A stretch of DNA of 64,000 nt. Origin: Desulfuromonadales bacterium (GTDB lineage: Bacteria > Desulfobacterota > Desulfuromonadia > Geobacterales > Pseudopelobacteraceae). Under the pieces are notes generated by a model. That model made no database searches, was not told the origin of the DNA, and saw only the letters and a list, made by a program, of their open reading frames with translations. Shown in pieces: positions 27,637 to 36,728 of this stretch. The stretch spans positions 1-64,000 of the forward strand of contig JAENWA010000098.1 in the NCBI GenBank assembly GCA_016650295.1, read 5' to 3'. Numbering within the stretch: the first letter of the stretch is position 1; each line of letters begins with the position of its first letter. A program made the position numbers and the translations under genes.

Positions 27637-28704
27637 TTATTTTTTAATTGCAACTAGTAATAACTCTTCTCCGCGGTTCGACAAAAAGGCTTGGATTAGT
27701 CTTCCCAATAGTTGCCTTGCGAGCCCACCGCAACTCAGCATCCGAATGTGCGATTTAGCGGTCCGACTGCCACAATAACGAGCTTTTCGTATACTGGTAC
27801 TCATACCCAAAATATACCAAGCACCGCGATTAGTGGTGCGGGCAATTTTCAACTCAAAACCATAATCGGTAACGATCTTTGAAAGATTCCTCAGGTTAAA
27901 AAGCTGCAAATGTCTCGGTGGCTCCAGTCCGCGCCAATCACGATTAAAATACATATGCCCGAAACTTGCGGCATTGGGAGTCAAGACAACAAAATACCCT
28001 CCAGTTTTAAGAACACGAGAGCACTCCTTAACAAAACTAACTGGATCAAATACATGTTCTATAACGTTACCTGCATAAATGGCATTAAATGATTCGCTTG
28101 GATACTGCTGTTCTCGGATATCTCCAAGACTGCATCGTAATCCTAGTATCTCAACCAACTTTTTACACTTTGGATCGTACTCAAGTCCCTCAACTTCCCA
28201 ACCAAGCTCACGCATTAGTTTGAGCATGTTTCCATTACCACACCCCACTTCAAGCAACCGCCGTGGTTGATCTATGGCGGGCAAAAGCATTCCCTCTATT
28301 GCCAAGGAGTCTGAACCCGAAGGAAGAAGCTGCGCGAGTAATTCCATCAAAAAAATACGCACAAATCCAGCATGAATATAACCAAAACGACACTTAATGT
28401 AAGACTTAACAAAAACTCGTTTACAGCGGCTTAGAAAAAAGCGTATTCCTTTTCGTTCTCGAAGTTCACCATCGTCATGCGTATAGTAGGATCGATACGC
28501 CTTGTGCAGGTCGACGATAGTCGGCCGTTGGGACAACCAAAGGAGTTGGCACTCAGACGAAGAACACTGCACGACCGACCATTCTCCTTTGGATTCAAAA
28601 ACAAGGTCGTGAAGTGTGTTATAAAGTTTAATTCCTGATGATCCACACAATGGGCACGTTCGTACAATTTCCGTTTCGATAGTTTCAAAGGGGTCTATTG
28701 TCAT
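27637..28704 (-). CDS. class I SAM-dependent methyltransferase
   Basis: The 355-residue product begins with a cysteine-bearing segment (CPLCGSSGIKLYNTLHDLVF, a possible zinc-binding methyltransferase N-terminus) and carries motif I LLEVGCGNGNMLKLM, acidic VEGLEYDPKC, and FNAIYAGNVIEHVFDP, the methyltransf-11/23 pattern. The C-terminal part is variable. It probably methylates a sugar or a lipid-linked intermediate. It follows the GT10 gene by 2 bases. Confidence 0.88.
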   Translation of the reverse strand: MTIDPFETIETEIVRTCPLCGSSGIKLYNTLHDLVFESKGEWSVVQCSSSECQLLWLSQRPTIVDLHKAYRSYYTHDDGELRERKGIRFFLSRCKRVFVKSYIKCRFGYIHAGFVRIFLMELLAQLLPSGSDSLAIEGMLLPAIDQPRRLLEVGCGNGNMLKLMRELGWEVEGLEYDPKCKKLVEILGLRCSLGDIREQQYPSESFNAIYAGNVIEHVFDPVSFVKECSRVLKTGGYFVVLTPNAASFGHMYFNRDWRGLEPPRHLQLFNLRNLSKIVTDYGFELKIARTTNRGAWYILGMSTSIRKARYCGSRTAKSHIRMLSCGGLARQLLGRLIQAFLSNRGEELLLVAIKK

Positions 28705-28706
28705 TA

Positions 28707-29747
28707 TTAACGGAGCCTATCTAATTCACGGTCAAGAAAAGCATAAATATTCTCTTTCTCTAATAGCAAGAGTCGAGCCGCTTTAATTGCCGGTATTCGA
28801 TCATTATATGGATCTGCTTTCAAAATATCGCGGATATGTTCCATACAATCCAATTCATTTATATTGATTTGTATAAAACTGTCAGCAGGAAAAAATTGTC
28901 CTAGATTTGGGCAACCATAGTATAGTGGCAAAGAATAAGCTAGTAAAGCATCGGCGACCTTTTCGCTCCAGTACCAAGGTGAAACACTATTTTCAATTAC
29001 GATCGAGTAACGACAGATCGATTGCGCGTCCCACTTACTTAAAGCAAAACCACGGTAATTGCGGAAGCGTTTCAAGCCATCACCACGGCCCCAAATCGCA
29101 CAATCAATACCTGATTCGTCGATCTCTTCTAAAAAACGTATACGAGCCTTATGGCCTTCGAGATGATTTAGATCAGAGACAATGATTCCAAGTGTTATTA
29201 ATTTACGTGGCGGTTGCACAATTGAGAGATAATCCCAGTCTTTTCCTGTCAAAAAATTTACATATGGTGGACTCGGCTGATAAATACCGCCTTTTGCAAG
29301 CAGCGATTCGCTGCTGGTATAAAAACGTGAACAGAGAGAATGTTCTTCATATGTATCATAGCCCAATTGGCGTATGTAAGCCTCCGGCTCCATATGAAGG
29401 CCCCATACACGATACGGTTTTGGTAAGTTGATTTTAGGCAAGAAAAGGTTGTCAGGTGAATGATAAATGGAATTAAGTATCACATAATGATCTGCCTCTC
29501 CATCAGCGACAAAGAGCGTGTTTCCAAACTGACAACACCCTTTAGGGGTTTGCTCAAAAGTACGTTGCCACAAACCAGGAAAATTCGAAAGTAGACGAAC
29601 AGTACGCTTAATTCCACGATATGACTTTTCATGCTGAGAAAGTGACAATATTTTTCTGATTTTTAGAATGTACCATATGTCATAAAATTTCATACGCCAG
29701 AGTCTAAGTAATATGCGGTTTCGAGCTTTGAGGAGTGTGCTTATCAT
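28707..29747 (-). CDS. glycosyltransferase family 10 (alpha-fucosyltransferase-like)
   Basis: Using the ATG that overlaps the upstream stop (ATGA), the product is 346 residues. The C-terminal half has the GT10 fucosyltransferase signature SIVIENSVSPWYWSEKVADALLAYSLPLYYGCPN, binding GDP-fucose. It ends with basic/leucine-rich residues. A GDP-fucose donor would need Gmd and Fcl; the only gmd-like sequence nearby is a broken fragment at 32038-32249, so the donor must come from elsewhere or differ. Confidence 0.82.
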   Translation of the reverse strand: MISTLLKARNRILLRLWRMKFYDIWYILKIRKILSLSQHEKSYRGIKRTVRLLSNFPGLWQRTFEQTPKGCCQFGNTLFVADGEADHYVILNSIYHSPDNLFLPKINLPKPYRVWGLHMEPEAYIRQLGYDTYEEHSLCSRFYTSSESLLAKGGIYQPSPPYVNFLTGKDWDYLSIVQPPRKLITLGIIVSDLNHLEGHKARIRFLEEIDESGIDCAIWGRGDGLKRFRNYRGFALSKWDAQSICRYSIVIENSVSPWYWSEKVADALLAYSLPLYYGCPNLGQFFPADSFIQININELDCMEHIRDILKADPYNDRIPAIKAARLLLLEKENIYAFLDRELDRLR

Positions 29748-30460
29748 TTCCATGCACAAAGAAACAAAGATGAAGATAGACACTTAATGTGCTCGCGAGT
29801 TGCCAGTCTTAATAACGTTCGTAAAATCTGTTGAGCCATCCAAGCTAGTGGAACTCGTAGCCAACGTTGCTTTTGGATACACGCTAGAGTGTCGTCCTTA
29901 AACTCGGTGTGAGTGAAGCCGGACATCATCAGTACGGCGTTAAAGGCAGTGGTTGTGAGTGCCCAATAGTGGGTTATATCATTGTAAAGAGCACGACCTA
30001 GTAAAGGACTGTCACCATTCGGTCCCCGCAAAATCAGCCGACCGCCCGAGCGTAAAACTCGTTCGGCTTCATAGAGAAAATCAAGAAGCATTTCTTTTGG
30101 TAGATGTTCGTAGAAATCAAGTCCCACCAAACAGTCAAATGATCCTGATGGGTACGAACGTAAATCCTCGATCGCGTCCGCTAGCGTAACTGCCAGTCCC
30201 CCCGCTTTGGCCAATATTATTTGAACATCCGAAGAATCACTACCCATAGTATTCGTATAACCATGCCTTTTAAGCCAATGCAAAAAAATGCCAGGGCCAC
30301 AGGCTACTTCATAAATGATTGCATCACGTTCTTTTGGGAGCCATGGCAATACTACTTTGTCGTAGAGCAAGGTATTTTGTACTACAATGCTCATTACATC
30401 CTCTAGTGAATATAAACCACGAGCTTTTGCCTGATATGAGTAGTAGGTAGAAATGTCCAT
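29744..30460 (-). CDS. class I SAM-dependent methyltransferase
   Basis: The 238-residue product carries motif I IYEVACGPGIFLHWLKRHGY, TMGSDSSDVQIILAK and FDCLVGLDFYEHLPKEMLLDFL, followed by RVLRSGGRLILRGPNGD, the methyltransf-23/11 pattern. It sits next to the GT10 gene with a 4-base overlap and may modify the same sugar unit. Confidence 0.87.
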   Translation of the reverse strand: MDISTYYSYQAKARGLYSLEDVMSIVVQNTLLYDKVVLPWLPKERDAIIYEVACGPGIFLHWLKRHGYTNTMGSDSSDVQIILAKAGGLAVTLADAIEDLRSYPSGSFDCLVGLDFYEHLPKEMLLDFLYEAERVLRSGGRLILRGPNGDSPLLGRALYNDITHYWALTTTAFNAVLMMSGFTHTEFKDDTLACIQKQRWLRVPLAWMAQQILRTLLRLATREHIKCLSSSLFLCAWK

Positions 30461-30529
30461 TATATTTCAGTACTCCCTTTTTGTTTCAAAACCGTACTGG
30501 TGTCACATAAAATCTACAAAGCCATCTCA

Positions 30530-31930
30530 TCATACGTGTTGGCTTGGCAAGACATTTTGTTTTGATAGATTGTCAAAACGGCACAAAATTTGCCAAGTCC
30601 TCCACGCCTCAAGTGGATTTAACCATAAATTTGTCAAAATTATTGCAACGAGACCCGCAAGTGGGACTCCCAAAAGACCAATTTTGGGACACACAACTAT
30701 CATTCCACCGATGGTTATTATGCCGTGCATGAGCGTTGACAAGGCAAACGGATTTCGACCACTTGCCAGGACAAATTGCGCCGGCAGTCCGGCCAGGCAG
30801 GTTATCGCATAGTTTACTGAAAATGCGAATAAAACCATGCCTCCTATGTAGTGGTTAGGTCCAACCCACAATTCTACAAGTTTTGGAGAGCCAAAGAACA
30901 AGAAGAAAGCCATAAGTATCTGAAGAACCCCACCAATAGCAAGGGTTTGCAACATTCGTTTTTTTGCAAGTGACCAATGGCCTTGTGCACATTGCTGAGT
31001 AAAGGATGGCAATTGCGCAGTTGTAATCTGCAAAACAGTTGCGTTAAATACCTGACTAATCTTAACTGCAAGATATATTGGAGCTATAACCGTAGGACCG
31101 AGAAGAACGCCGAGTAATGGTACTTGAGCTGCTCCAACGAGGTAAACTCCCGAGTTCACTAAACCGAATGGTACAGCTACTTTCCAAAGTTCACTAATCA
31201 GCGGGCGAGTATCCCCAAAGTCAGCAACTAATCGAACCGGCGAAATCTGCATTAATGTAGAGTGCATTGCCCAAAGCTGCACCAAAGACCCAATGAATAG
31301 TACAACTGCCAAGCCAACTAACCCAAAGCCAAATTTCAACACGACTATGGAAAAAATACCACACAATAACTGATAACTGCCTGAAATTAACCGACTTACA
31401 TACATATATCCCAAGCCTTCGAGAAACGATTGACTGAGTCTAGCCATAAAAATCGAAGCAAATGATCCAGCAAGTAAATACCAAACCAATGTAATATCAG
31501 TTGTTCGGTGCTGAAAAAGATTTGTCCATGGCAATATTAACTCATAAGTTAAAACAAAAAGAATAATTGACACAGCCAATACACGTACAAATATAGTTTT
31601 GCTAGCCGTATACAAAGCTCCTATACCATTCCATCCTGAACAAGTATTTATTAGATCAGTTGAAGGCAGGTTGATATTATGGTTAAGGTTTAAAGAATGT
31701 GCTACTTGTCGACTAATTGCCATACTAAAACCAAAATCAGAAAGTCCAAATATTGCGATAAATCCTTGCAATGAAAACCAAATACCTGCCACTTCATTTC
31801 CAAGCGTACCTATGACTACAGGAACTATTAAAAATGCACTTCCGGTAGAACATAATTGCTGATACCAGCCTGTTAGTGTTGCAGCACGAGCAGGGTATAA
31901 ACGAGCCCACTTGTTAATTTTTAAAATCAT
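30530..31930 (-). CDS. polysaccharide flippase (Wzx/MATE-like)
   Basis: The product of about 466 residues is a multi-spanning membrane protein with 12-14 helices and the polysaccharide-synthesis flippase pattern (ARLYPARAATLTGWYQQLCSTG at the start, then long hydrophobic blocks). It would move lipid-linked repeat units across the inner membrane. The start is uncertain: GTG at 31942 and ATG at 31930 are both possible and neither has a strong ribosome site. Confidence 0.82.
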   Translation of the reverse strand: MILKINKWARLYPARAATLTGWYQQLCSTGSAFLIVPVVIGTLGNEVAGIWFSLQGFIAIFGLSDFGFSMAISRQVAHSLNLNHNINLPSTDLINTCSGWNGIGALYTASKTIFVRVLAVSIILFVLTYELILPWTNLFQHRTTDITLVWYLLAGSFASIFMARLSQSFLEGLGYMYVSRLISGSYQLLCGIFSIVVLKFGFGLVGLAVVLFIGSLVQLWAMHSTLMQISPVRLVADFGDTRPLISELWKVAVPFGLVNSGVYLVGAAQVPLLGVLLGPTVIAPIYLAVKISQVFNATVLQITTAQLPSFTQQCAQGHWSLAKKRMLQTLAIGGVLQILMAFFLFFGSPKLVELWVGPNHYIGGMVLFAFSVNYAITCLAGLPAQFVLASGRNPFALSTLMHGIITIGGMIVVCPKIGLLGVPLAGLVAIILTNLWLNPLEAWRTWQILCRFDNLSKQNVLPSQHV

Positions 31931-32037
31931 ATATTCACACACGGCTGTCCGGTTAATTTTGCGTAAATATTTGTAAATGACTGATTTAGTTTATAGTTTA
32001 ACATAAAGAAGAGGATCAGTGGCTTGGTTCGACCTAT

Positions 32038-32249
32038 TTAAACATCTGAAGAACGACGAAAGTCATTAAGTGCCATCGTGTGAAAAGTTATGCGGTACTT
32101 GATGCCAATTTGTTGAAGATAATAAAAAAAGTTGCCACCCGTGAGTTACGAGCTGTGTCATAGACCTGATGCCTTTTTTCAATTAAAAAACGCGAAGTGT
32201 AGGCTCCATCCTGGCCTGATATACCAAATATGATGGCTCGGTTGGTCAT
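32038..32249 (-). pseudogene. gmd fragment (GDP-mannose 4,6-dehydratase-like), frameshifted and truncated
   Basis: From an ATG at 32249 the frame reads MTNRAIIFGISGQDGAYTSR, the N-terminal NAD-binding start of GDP-mannose dehydratase, then VATF before it loses homology at a run of seven T. In the next frame the match resumes as LQQIGIKYRITFHTMALNDF and then ends at a stop. Only about 70 codons of a normally 340-350 residue enzyme survive. It is a decayed relic at the head of the AT-rich section. Confidence 0.78.
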
Positions 32250-32669
32250 TGATTCCCGCTTGTTTGATTCCTGTGACAGGTGTAAGAAATATCCACAGAT
32301 TGAAAGCAGAACTGATAACACATGCCGGGATGTGGTAACGAATTATCTTTGGTTGATCTGATAAGACTTCCGGATCGGTTGGCAGTTAACTTCCGGAGGC
32401 TGGAATATGTAATGTAAATAGGTCGCATGAGAATTTTAAATAATAACGAAATACGAGATGATAAGCAACGAATATAGTGTAGCAATTCTTGTTAGAAGTT
32501 AATCCACAAGGCGGCGGCTCCAATCAGAACCGTTATCGGAAGCAGGTTGATAATTTCCTGAAGTATGTATTGAGAAAGGGATTTGAATGCAACACAGGCT
32601 TAATATGCAAAGCTATCATTGCGTCCAGAAAACAGGATCCGGAGCGAACTGCCGCTGAAGAGACTATAA
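32250..32669. other. intergenic gap at the AT-rich/GC-rich boundary
   Basis: About 420 bases between the gmd relic and the GT9 gene. Small frames on both strands lack resemblance to known proteins. Two similar ACTTCCGGA segments occur near 32368 and 32390. No promoter or terminator could be named with confidence. Confidence 0.4.
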
Positions 32670-33878
32670 TCAGGTGACGATGACGGGACGTTTTTGTGTC
32701 CCGCACCGATGTTCTGTCAGGAGAGTGTCCATAGCAGTCACTGCCTGTTCGACTGAAATATTTTCTATGCAACTGACACGCTTCTGCGTGCAGATCCAGT
32801 CGCAGTTATAGCAATCGGTTTTGTGCGTTACTGCCACCGTTAGCGAATTTTCGGGATAAGGGTAGAATCGCCCGTAATGGCCGCCCCCCAGTATACAGAC
32901 GGCAGGCACACTCATGGCAGCGGCAAGATGGGCACCCATTGATTCACTGCCAAGATACAAGACTGCATCCTTGATAACCAATGCAGCTTCTCGCAGGCTC
33001 GTTGTGCCAGCCAGTGAAACTGCATTGATGGAGTGATTCTGTAAGGCCTTCACAATATCGACACATAGTCCGGATTCGCCGGCATCCCCGCATACGATCC
33101 AATTCAATTGATGTTTACTGTTAATAGATACGATCGCCTCGACGTAGTTATGGCCGTACCAGATTCTTATTTGATCTTGTGCACCTGGGAACAAGACGGC
33201 ATAGGCGGTAGTACCAAGTGGAGCCAAAAGACCAGAGACAACCTTCTCGTCGATTAGTGATGTCCAGACGGTCGTCTGTGTTTCCGTTTTTCCCGCATAC
33301 CCCAGGAAGCGCAACAGGATGAAGTTGCGCTCCATTTCGAAAATGCCCCTGCCGCTCTCGGGGACAAAGTCTGTATAATAAAGCGTATAATTGTTTCTAT
33401 AAACCTTCCGGGAGGTCAGGCACTCGAAGGCTATCCGCTTCGGAGCGACACTCCAGCCTGTCAGGCACTCAACGGGACTGGGGATGTGCGGGGAATAGAC
33501 CGCATTTATGGCAATGTCGAATCCATGCCCAGCGATTTTCCGGTACCAGTTGTAGCGTTCATACCAGCTATACTGGAAGTTCGCTTTATCTATGCTCCAT
33601 ACGGAATCAACATGCGGGCACATTTCTGCCAGATTCAGAACTGCATCGCTTACCAGCAGCGTGATTTCATACTCTGGAAAGTGCTCTCGATAATGTACAA
33701 GGCATGGAGAAAACAGAATGAAATCGCCGATCGAATCCGTTCTTACAAGCAGTAAACGCTTTTTATCCTGCTGTTTCCTGAAAAAGCGCTGCACAAGCGC
33801 CGCCAGGAACAGCAGGCGATTGAAAAGCTCTCCGCTAAGCCTCATAAATCCGTTTTTCAATCTTGGGGAAAAGCGCAT
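32670..33878 (-). CDS. glycosyltransferase family 9 (heptosyltransferase-like)
   Basis: The product of 402 residues has a GT-B layout: LLLVRTDSIGDFILFSPCLVHY near the start (ADP-heptose transferase motif), and LYLGSESMGAHLAAAMSVPAVCILGGGHYGRF late (the donor-binding GxxxxH region). It carries a C-terminal cysteine cluster. GT9 enzymes add heptose to LPS core or act on related surface glycans. An AGG lies 8 bases before the ATG at 33878. Confidence 0.87.
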   Translation of the reverse strand: MRFSPRLKNGFMRLSGELFNRLLFLAALVQRFFRKQQDKKRLLLVRTDSIGDFILFSPCLVHYREHFPEYEITLLVSDAVLNLAEMCPHVDSVWSIDKANFQYSWYERYNWYRKIAGHGFDIAINAVYSPHIPSPVECLTGWSVAPKRIAFECLTSRKVYRNNYTLYYTDFVPESGRGIFEMERNFILLRFLGYAGKTETQTTVWTSLIDEKVVSGLLAPLGTTAYAVLFPGAQDQIRIWYGHNYVEAIVSINSKHQLNWIVCGDAGESGLCVDIVKALQNHSINAVSLAGTTSLREAALVIKDAVLYLGSESMGAHLAAAMSVPAVCILGGGHYGRFYPYPENSLTVAVTHKTDCYNCDWICTQKRVSCIENISVEQAVTAMDTLLTEHRCGTQKRPVIVT

Positions 33879-33903
33879 CAAGTGACCTTAGTCAGCAACA
33901 ATA

Positions 33904-35040
33904 CTACCGGAAGCAGTCCTTCAGCGAAAGCAGATCCTGGTAGCTATTGTATGCCATATTCCGAATATTCCTGAAACAGTCGTCGTATTCCTTCCAGGTC
34001 CGGTTCAAACGATCCGCAGCATCCAGCAGCACATCCGGACTTGTATCACTTACAAAAACATTCTGAAGACCAATCTGCTCTGTCATACGTGCCCGGGTGT
34101 CGCTGCCTACGATGAAGGCCGGGCGGCCGAAACTCGCAGTCGCGAAGGCCCCATGAACCCTGCAGCCAATGAAATACCTGGCTCGGGAATAGACCTCCAG
34201 ATAATCACGTGCTGATTGTCCGATAAAGCGCGGTGCCCCCGGGGCAATTCGATGAACATGTGCATATTCCCGTGTGTCATGGCAGACAAAAAGAACTCGC
34301 TCCCGACAGCTGACAGAACGATAGAAGTCAGCAAAGGTTTTCTCCCACATGGCGGAAGAAATCGCTTGTCCAAAGTCGTAATGTCCTCCGAGCGGCATGA
34401 AGTTCAGGACAATATATTCCGGAATCTTCGGGTCAACCTTCAGGTTGTCTCGTGCAAAGATCGACGGGCAGGGCAGAACGGGTGCATCCAACCCCAATCG
34501 ATTCAGTATGGAGTGAGAAAGCGAATCGCGAAGCGTTGTGACCGTGCTGAGGGCGTGCAACTCCCGGATGTAAGCCGTGCACTCAGGATCGGACAGGATT
34601 TCAGAACCTTCGCTATGATAGGGCAGACACGTCCCCGCCCCGATATTAAGAAACGGGACGTTTCGCGTGATGGCGCAATACCGATTGCGGATCAGCGGCT
34701 CGAACCATTCATTGGTGTGTGCCCCTTTCCAATAGACCGGGGCACCGCTCTGCACAAGAAGATCAGCAGTCAGGATTTTGTCTGTTGCGGCATTACAGGG
34801 TAACCTGTCGATCAGCCGCGACCAGAACAATCCCTTTGCCCGCGGCAATCTGTCCAGCAGGCGCGACAGGCCGGAAAGGTAGTACCACTCCCATTCCGGG
34901 CGCACTGTCAAGGGGATATGTTTGTGGATCAAGGAAAAGTTGCTGCATCCGAAGGCTTGCCTCAAGAGGAACTGAATACCTTCTCTGACAAAATCATCGC
35001 CTACATTGTGGTTTATGGTTGTAATTATTGAGGTTTTCAT
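33904..35040 (-). CDS. polysaccharide pyruvyl transferase family protein
   Basis: The 378-residue product matches the polysaccharide pyruvyl transferase family (CsaB-like): TSIITTINHNVGDDFVREGI at the N-terminus, and IGCRVHGAFATASFGRPAFIVGSDTRARMT near the C-terminus, containing the conserved RVHG motif. It would add a pyruvyl ketal to a sugar using phosphoenolpyruvate, making the polymer acidic. The start overlaps the upstream sulfatase-like gene by 4 bases (ATGA). Confidence 0.85.
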   Translation of the reverse strand: MKTSIITTINHNVGDDFVREGIQFLLRQAFGCSNFSLIHKHIPLTVRPEWEWYYLSGLSRLLDRLPRAKGLFWSRLIDRLPCNAATDKILTADLLVQSGAPVYWKGAHTNEWFEPLIRNRYCAITRNVPFLNIGAGTCLPYHSEGSEILSDPECTAYIRELHALSTVTTLRDSLSHSILNRLGLDAPVLPCPSIFARDNLKVDPKIPEYIVLNFMPLGGHYDFGQAISSAMWEKTFADFYRSVSCRERVLFVCHDTREYAHVHRIAPGAPRFIGQSARDYLEVYSRARYFIGCRVHGAFATASFGRPAFIVGSDTRARMTEQIGLQNVFVSDTSPDVLLDAADRLNRTWKEYDDCFRNIRNMAYNSYQDLLSLKDCFR

Positions 35041-36728
35041 CGCCCTTGCGATGCGGACCGCTTCACGTCCGCTGACGTGTTATTGTTGAACACGACCCAT
35101 TTTTGCAAAGGTTTGCCATCGACAGCGGCTATGTATAGCGGACTGTTGGGTACCGGTACATATGACTCGTTTTTTTCTTTGCCGGACAGGACAGTGTCAT
35201 TGCCACTCAATACCGCGAAAACGTATCTGAAGAGATTGACCGGTGTAATAACCGTGTTGTCAAAACGTTTGTCGTAAATGTCCGGATAGCGGATTGCCAT
35301 CAGGATACCGAACAGGTCCATACTCAGATCAGATGCTGCAATTCCGTTCCGGTTTTCACCCCCCTTGGTTTTCATCCAGAGATTCCCGTATCTGTATGGC
35401 CCGTGGTCTCCCATGACGATGATGAATGCTCCCGGGTCTTTCGCAATAATCAGATCTAGCATGGCGATTGCGGCTGCATTGGCTGACTTGATCCTGAGCG
35501 GGTACTCCTGTTCAAAAAAATTCAGCTTGTTATAGGGTAGCGCCGGGGCATGGCCCGGATTAAAAGTGTGAATATACATGAAAAACGGTCCGCCGGATTG
35601 TATGGCGACATCAATATCTTTTAAACGCTGAGTCTGACTCTTAAAGGTGTTTACGGTTTTATCGCCGCTGGCCAGGTGCGCCTTGATTGTTACCCGCAGT
35701 GCATTGAATTCCTCGAAGAGGAGATACAGCAGCGGGTCGGAGCGGTAGCAGGTGAAATAGTCGAGCGCTTTCCCGTGCTTCGGGCATTCGTAGTTAGTGT
35801 CGTGTATGTAGCGGGTAGTGTAGCCATTCCGCTTGAAAATCTCCAGTACAGGATTATAAGTGGTGGCGCTAATAATCCCCCGCGCCACAAGCGAATCAAA
35901 AACTCCGGCAGCCTGCTTGTAGTAATGGTGCTGCATCGAGAATGCCGACTGCATGCTGGGAAGCGTACCGGCATAGTTGGAGTAGGCATCGTCGTAGAAT
36001 CGGAATCCCTTATTCTGCAGTTCATTTCTGAACGTGCTGTTATCGGTCCTGAATATTTTCTTCAGAGCGGCATTGTTCGTATAGGCATCAAGTAAAATCA
36101 GATAGACATTCGGTTTGTTCGATGCCGGGATTGAGACATTTTCCACCCCGGCAGGCGGCAGACCGGTTGTGTTTTGCGCCGCAGACGATTTCATCTCCAG
36201 ATTAAAAATCAATTCTGTTGTTGCGAACATCACGAGGGCAATGAAGATGATGTTTAAATATCTTGTGCCGGCCCGTCGAGCGTAAATGACCAATAGAGGG
36301 ACCGCCACAACACAGATAATCAAGAAAATATTCCGGTACCTGAGGACTTCGCCGGTAATCAGCATAACGACATTCTTTATTGCAACATCCAGAAAAAGGA
36401 TCATACAGGCAGTTGCTGCGATCATGCATAGCGTGGTTTTGATCCCCTCGGTATCGTTTAAAAATCTGAATTTCAGGCCGGCCTTCCCAAGAACAGCTTT
36501 CAATAGGATAGCACTGCCGTATAAACACACAGCAGTGCTCAATGCAATCAGCGGTGGAATGGCGAAAAGGGCTACGATCTGGCTCGGTGGAGCATCCTGC
36601 AGCAGAAACCAGTTTTTGCTAGACTTGAAGGCAACGGGGTAGAGGCCTGAAAGGAAGGCAAACAGGAATGGACTCTTAAGAAAATCAGAAATCCAGTTGG
36701 TCAGATTTTTTCCAGAAGATAAAGGCAT
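35037..36728 (-). CDS. membrane-bound sulfatase-superfamily protein (LtaS/EptA-like)
   Basis: The 563-residue product has five or so N-terminal membrane helices (to about residue 180) and a periplasmic alkaline-phosphatase-superfamily domain: NVYLILLDAYTNNAALKKIF, SNYAGTLPSMQSAFS (probable Thr nucleophile) and IIVMGDHGPYRYG (metal-binding DHG). Members transfer phosphoethanolamine, phosphoglycerol or hydrolyse sulfate esters; here decoration of the polysaccharide or lipid A is likely. It overlaps the upstream methyltransferase gene by 28 bases. Confidence 0.82.
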   Translation of the reverse strand: MPLSSGKNLTNWISDFLKSPFLFAFLSGLYPVAFKSSKNWFLLQDAPPSQIVALFAIPPLIALSTAVCLYGSAILLKAVLGKAGLKFRFLNDTEGIKTTLCMIAATACMILFLDVAIKNVVMLITGEVLRYRNIFLIICVVAVPLLVIYARRAGTRYLNIIFIALVMFATTELIFNLEMKSSAAQNTTGLPPAGVENVSIPASNKPNVYLILLDAYTNNAALKKIFRTDNSTFRNELQNKGFRFYDDAYSNYAGTLPSMQSAFSMQHHYYKQAAGVFDSLVARGIISATTYNPVLEIFKRNGYTTRYIHDTNYECPKHGKALDYFTCYRSDPLLYLLFEEFNALRVTIKAHLASGDKTVNTFKSQTQRLKDIDVAIQSGGPFFMYIHTFNPGHAPALPYNKLNFFEQEYPLRIKSANAAAIAMLDLIIAKDPGAFIIVMGDHGPYRYGNLWMKTKGGENRNGIAASDLSMDLFGILMAIRYPDIYDKRFDNTVITPVNLFRYVFAVLSGNDTVLSGKEKNESYVPVPNSPLYIAAVDGKPLQKWVVFNNNTSADVKRSASQGR

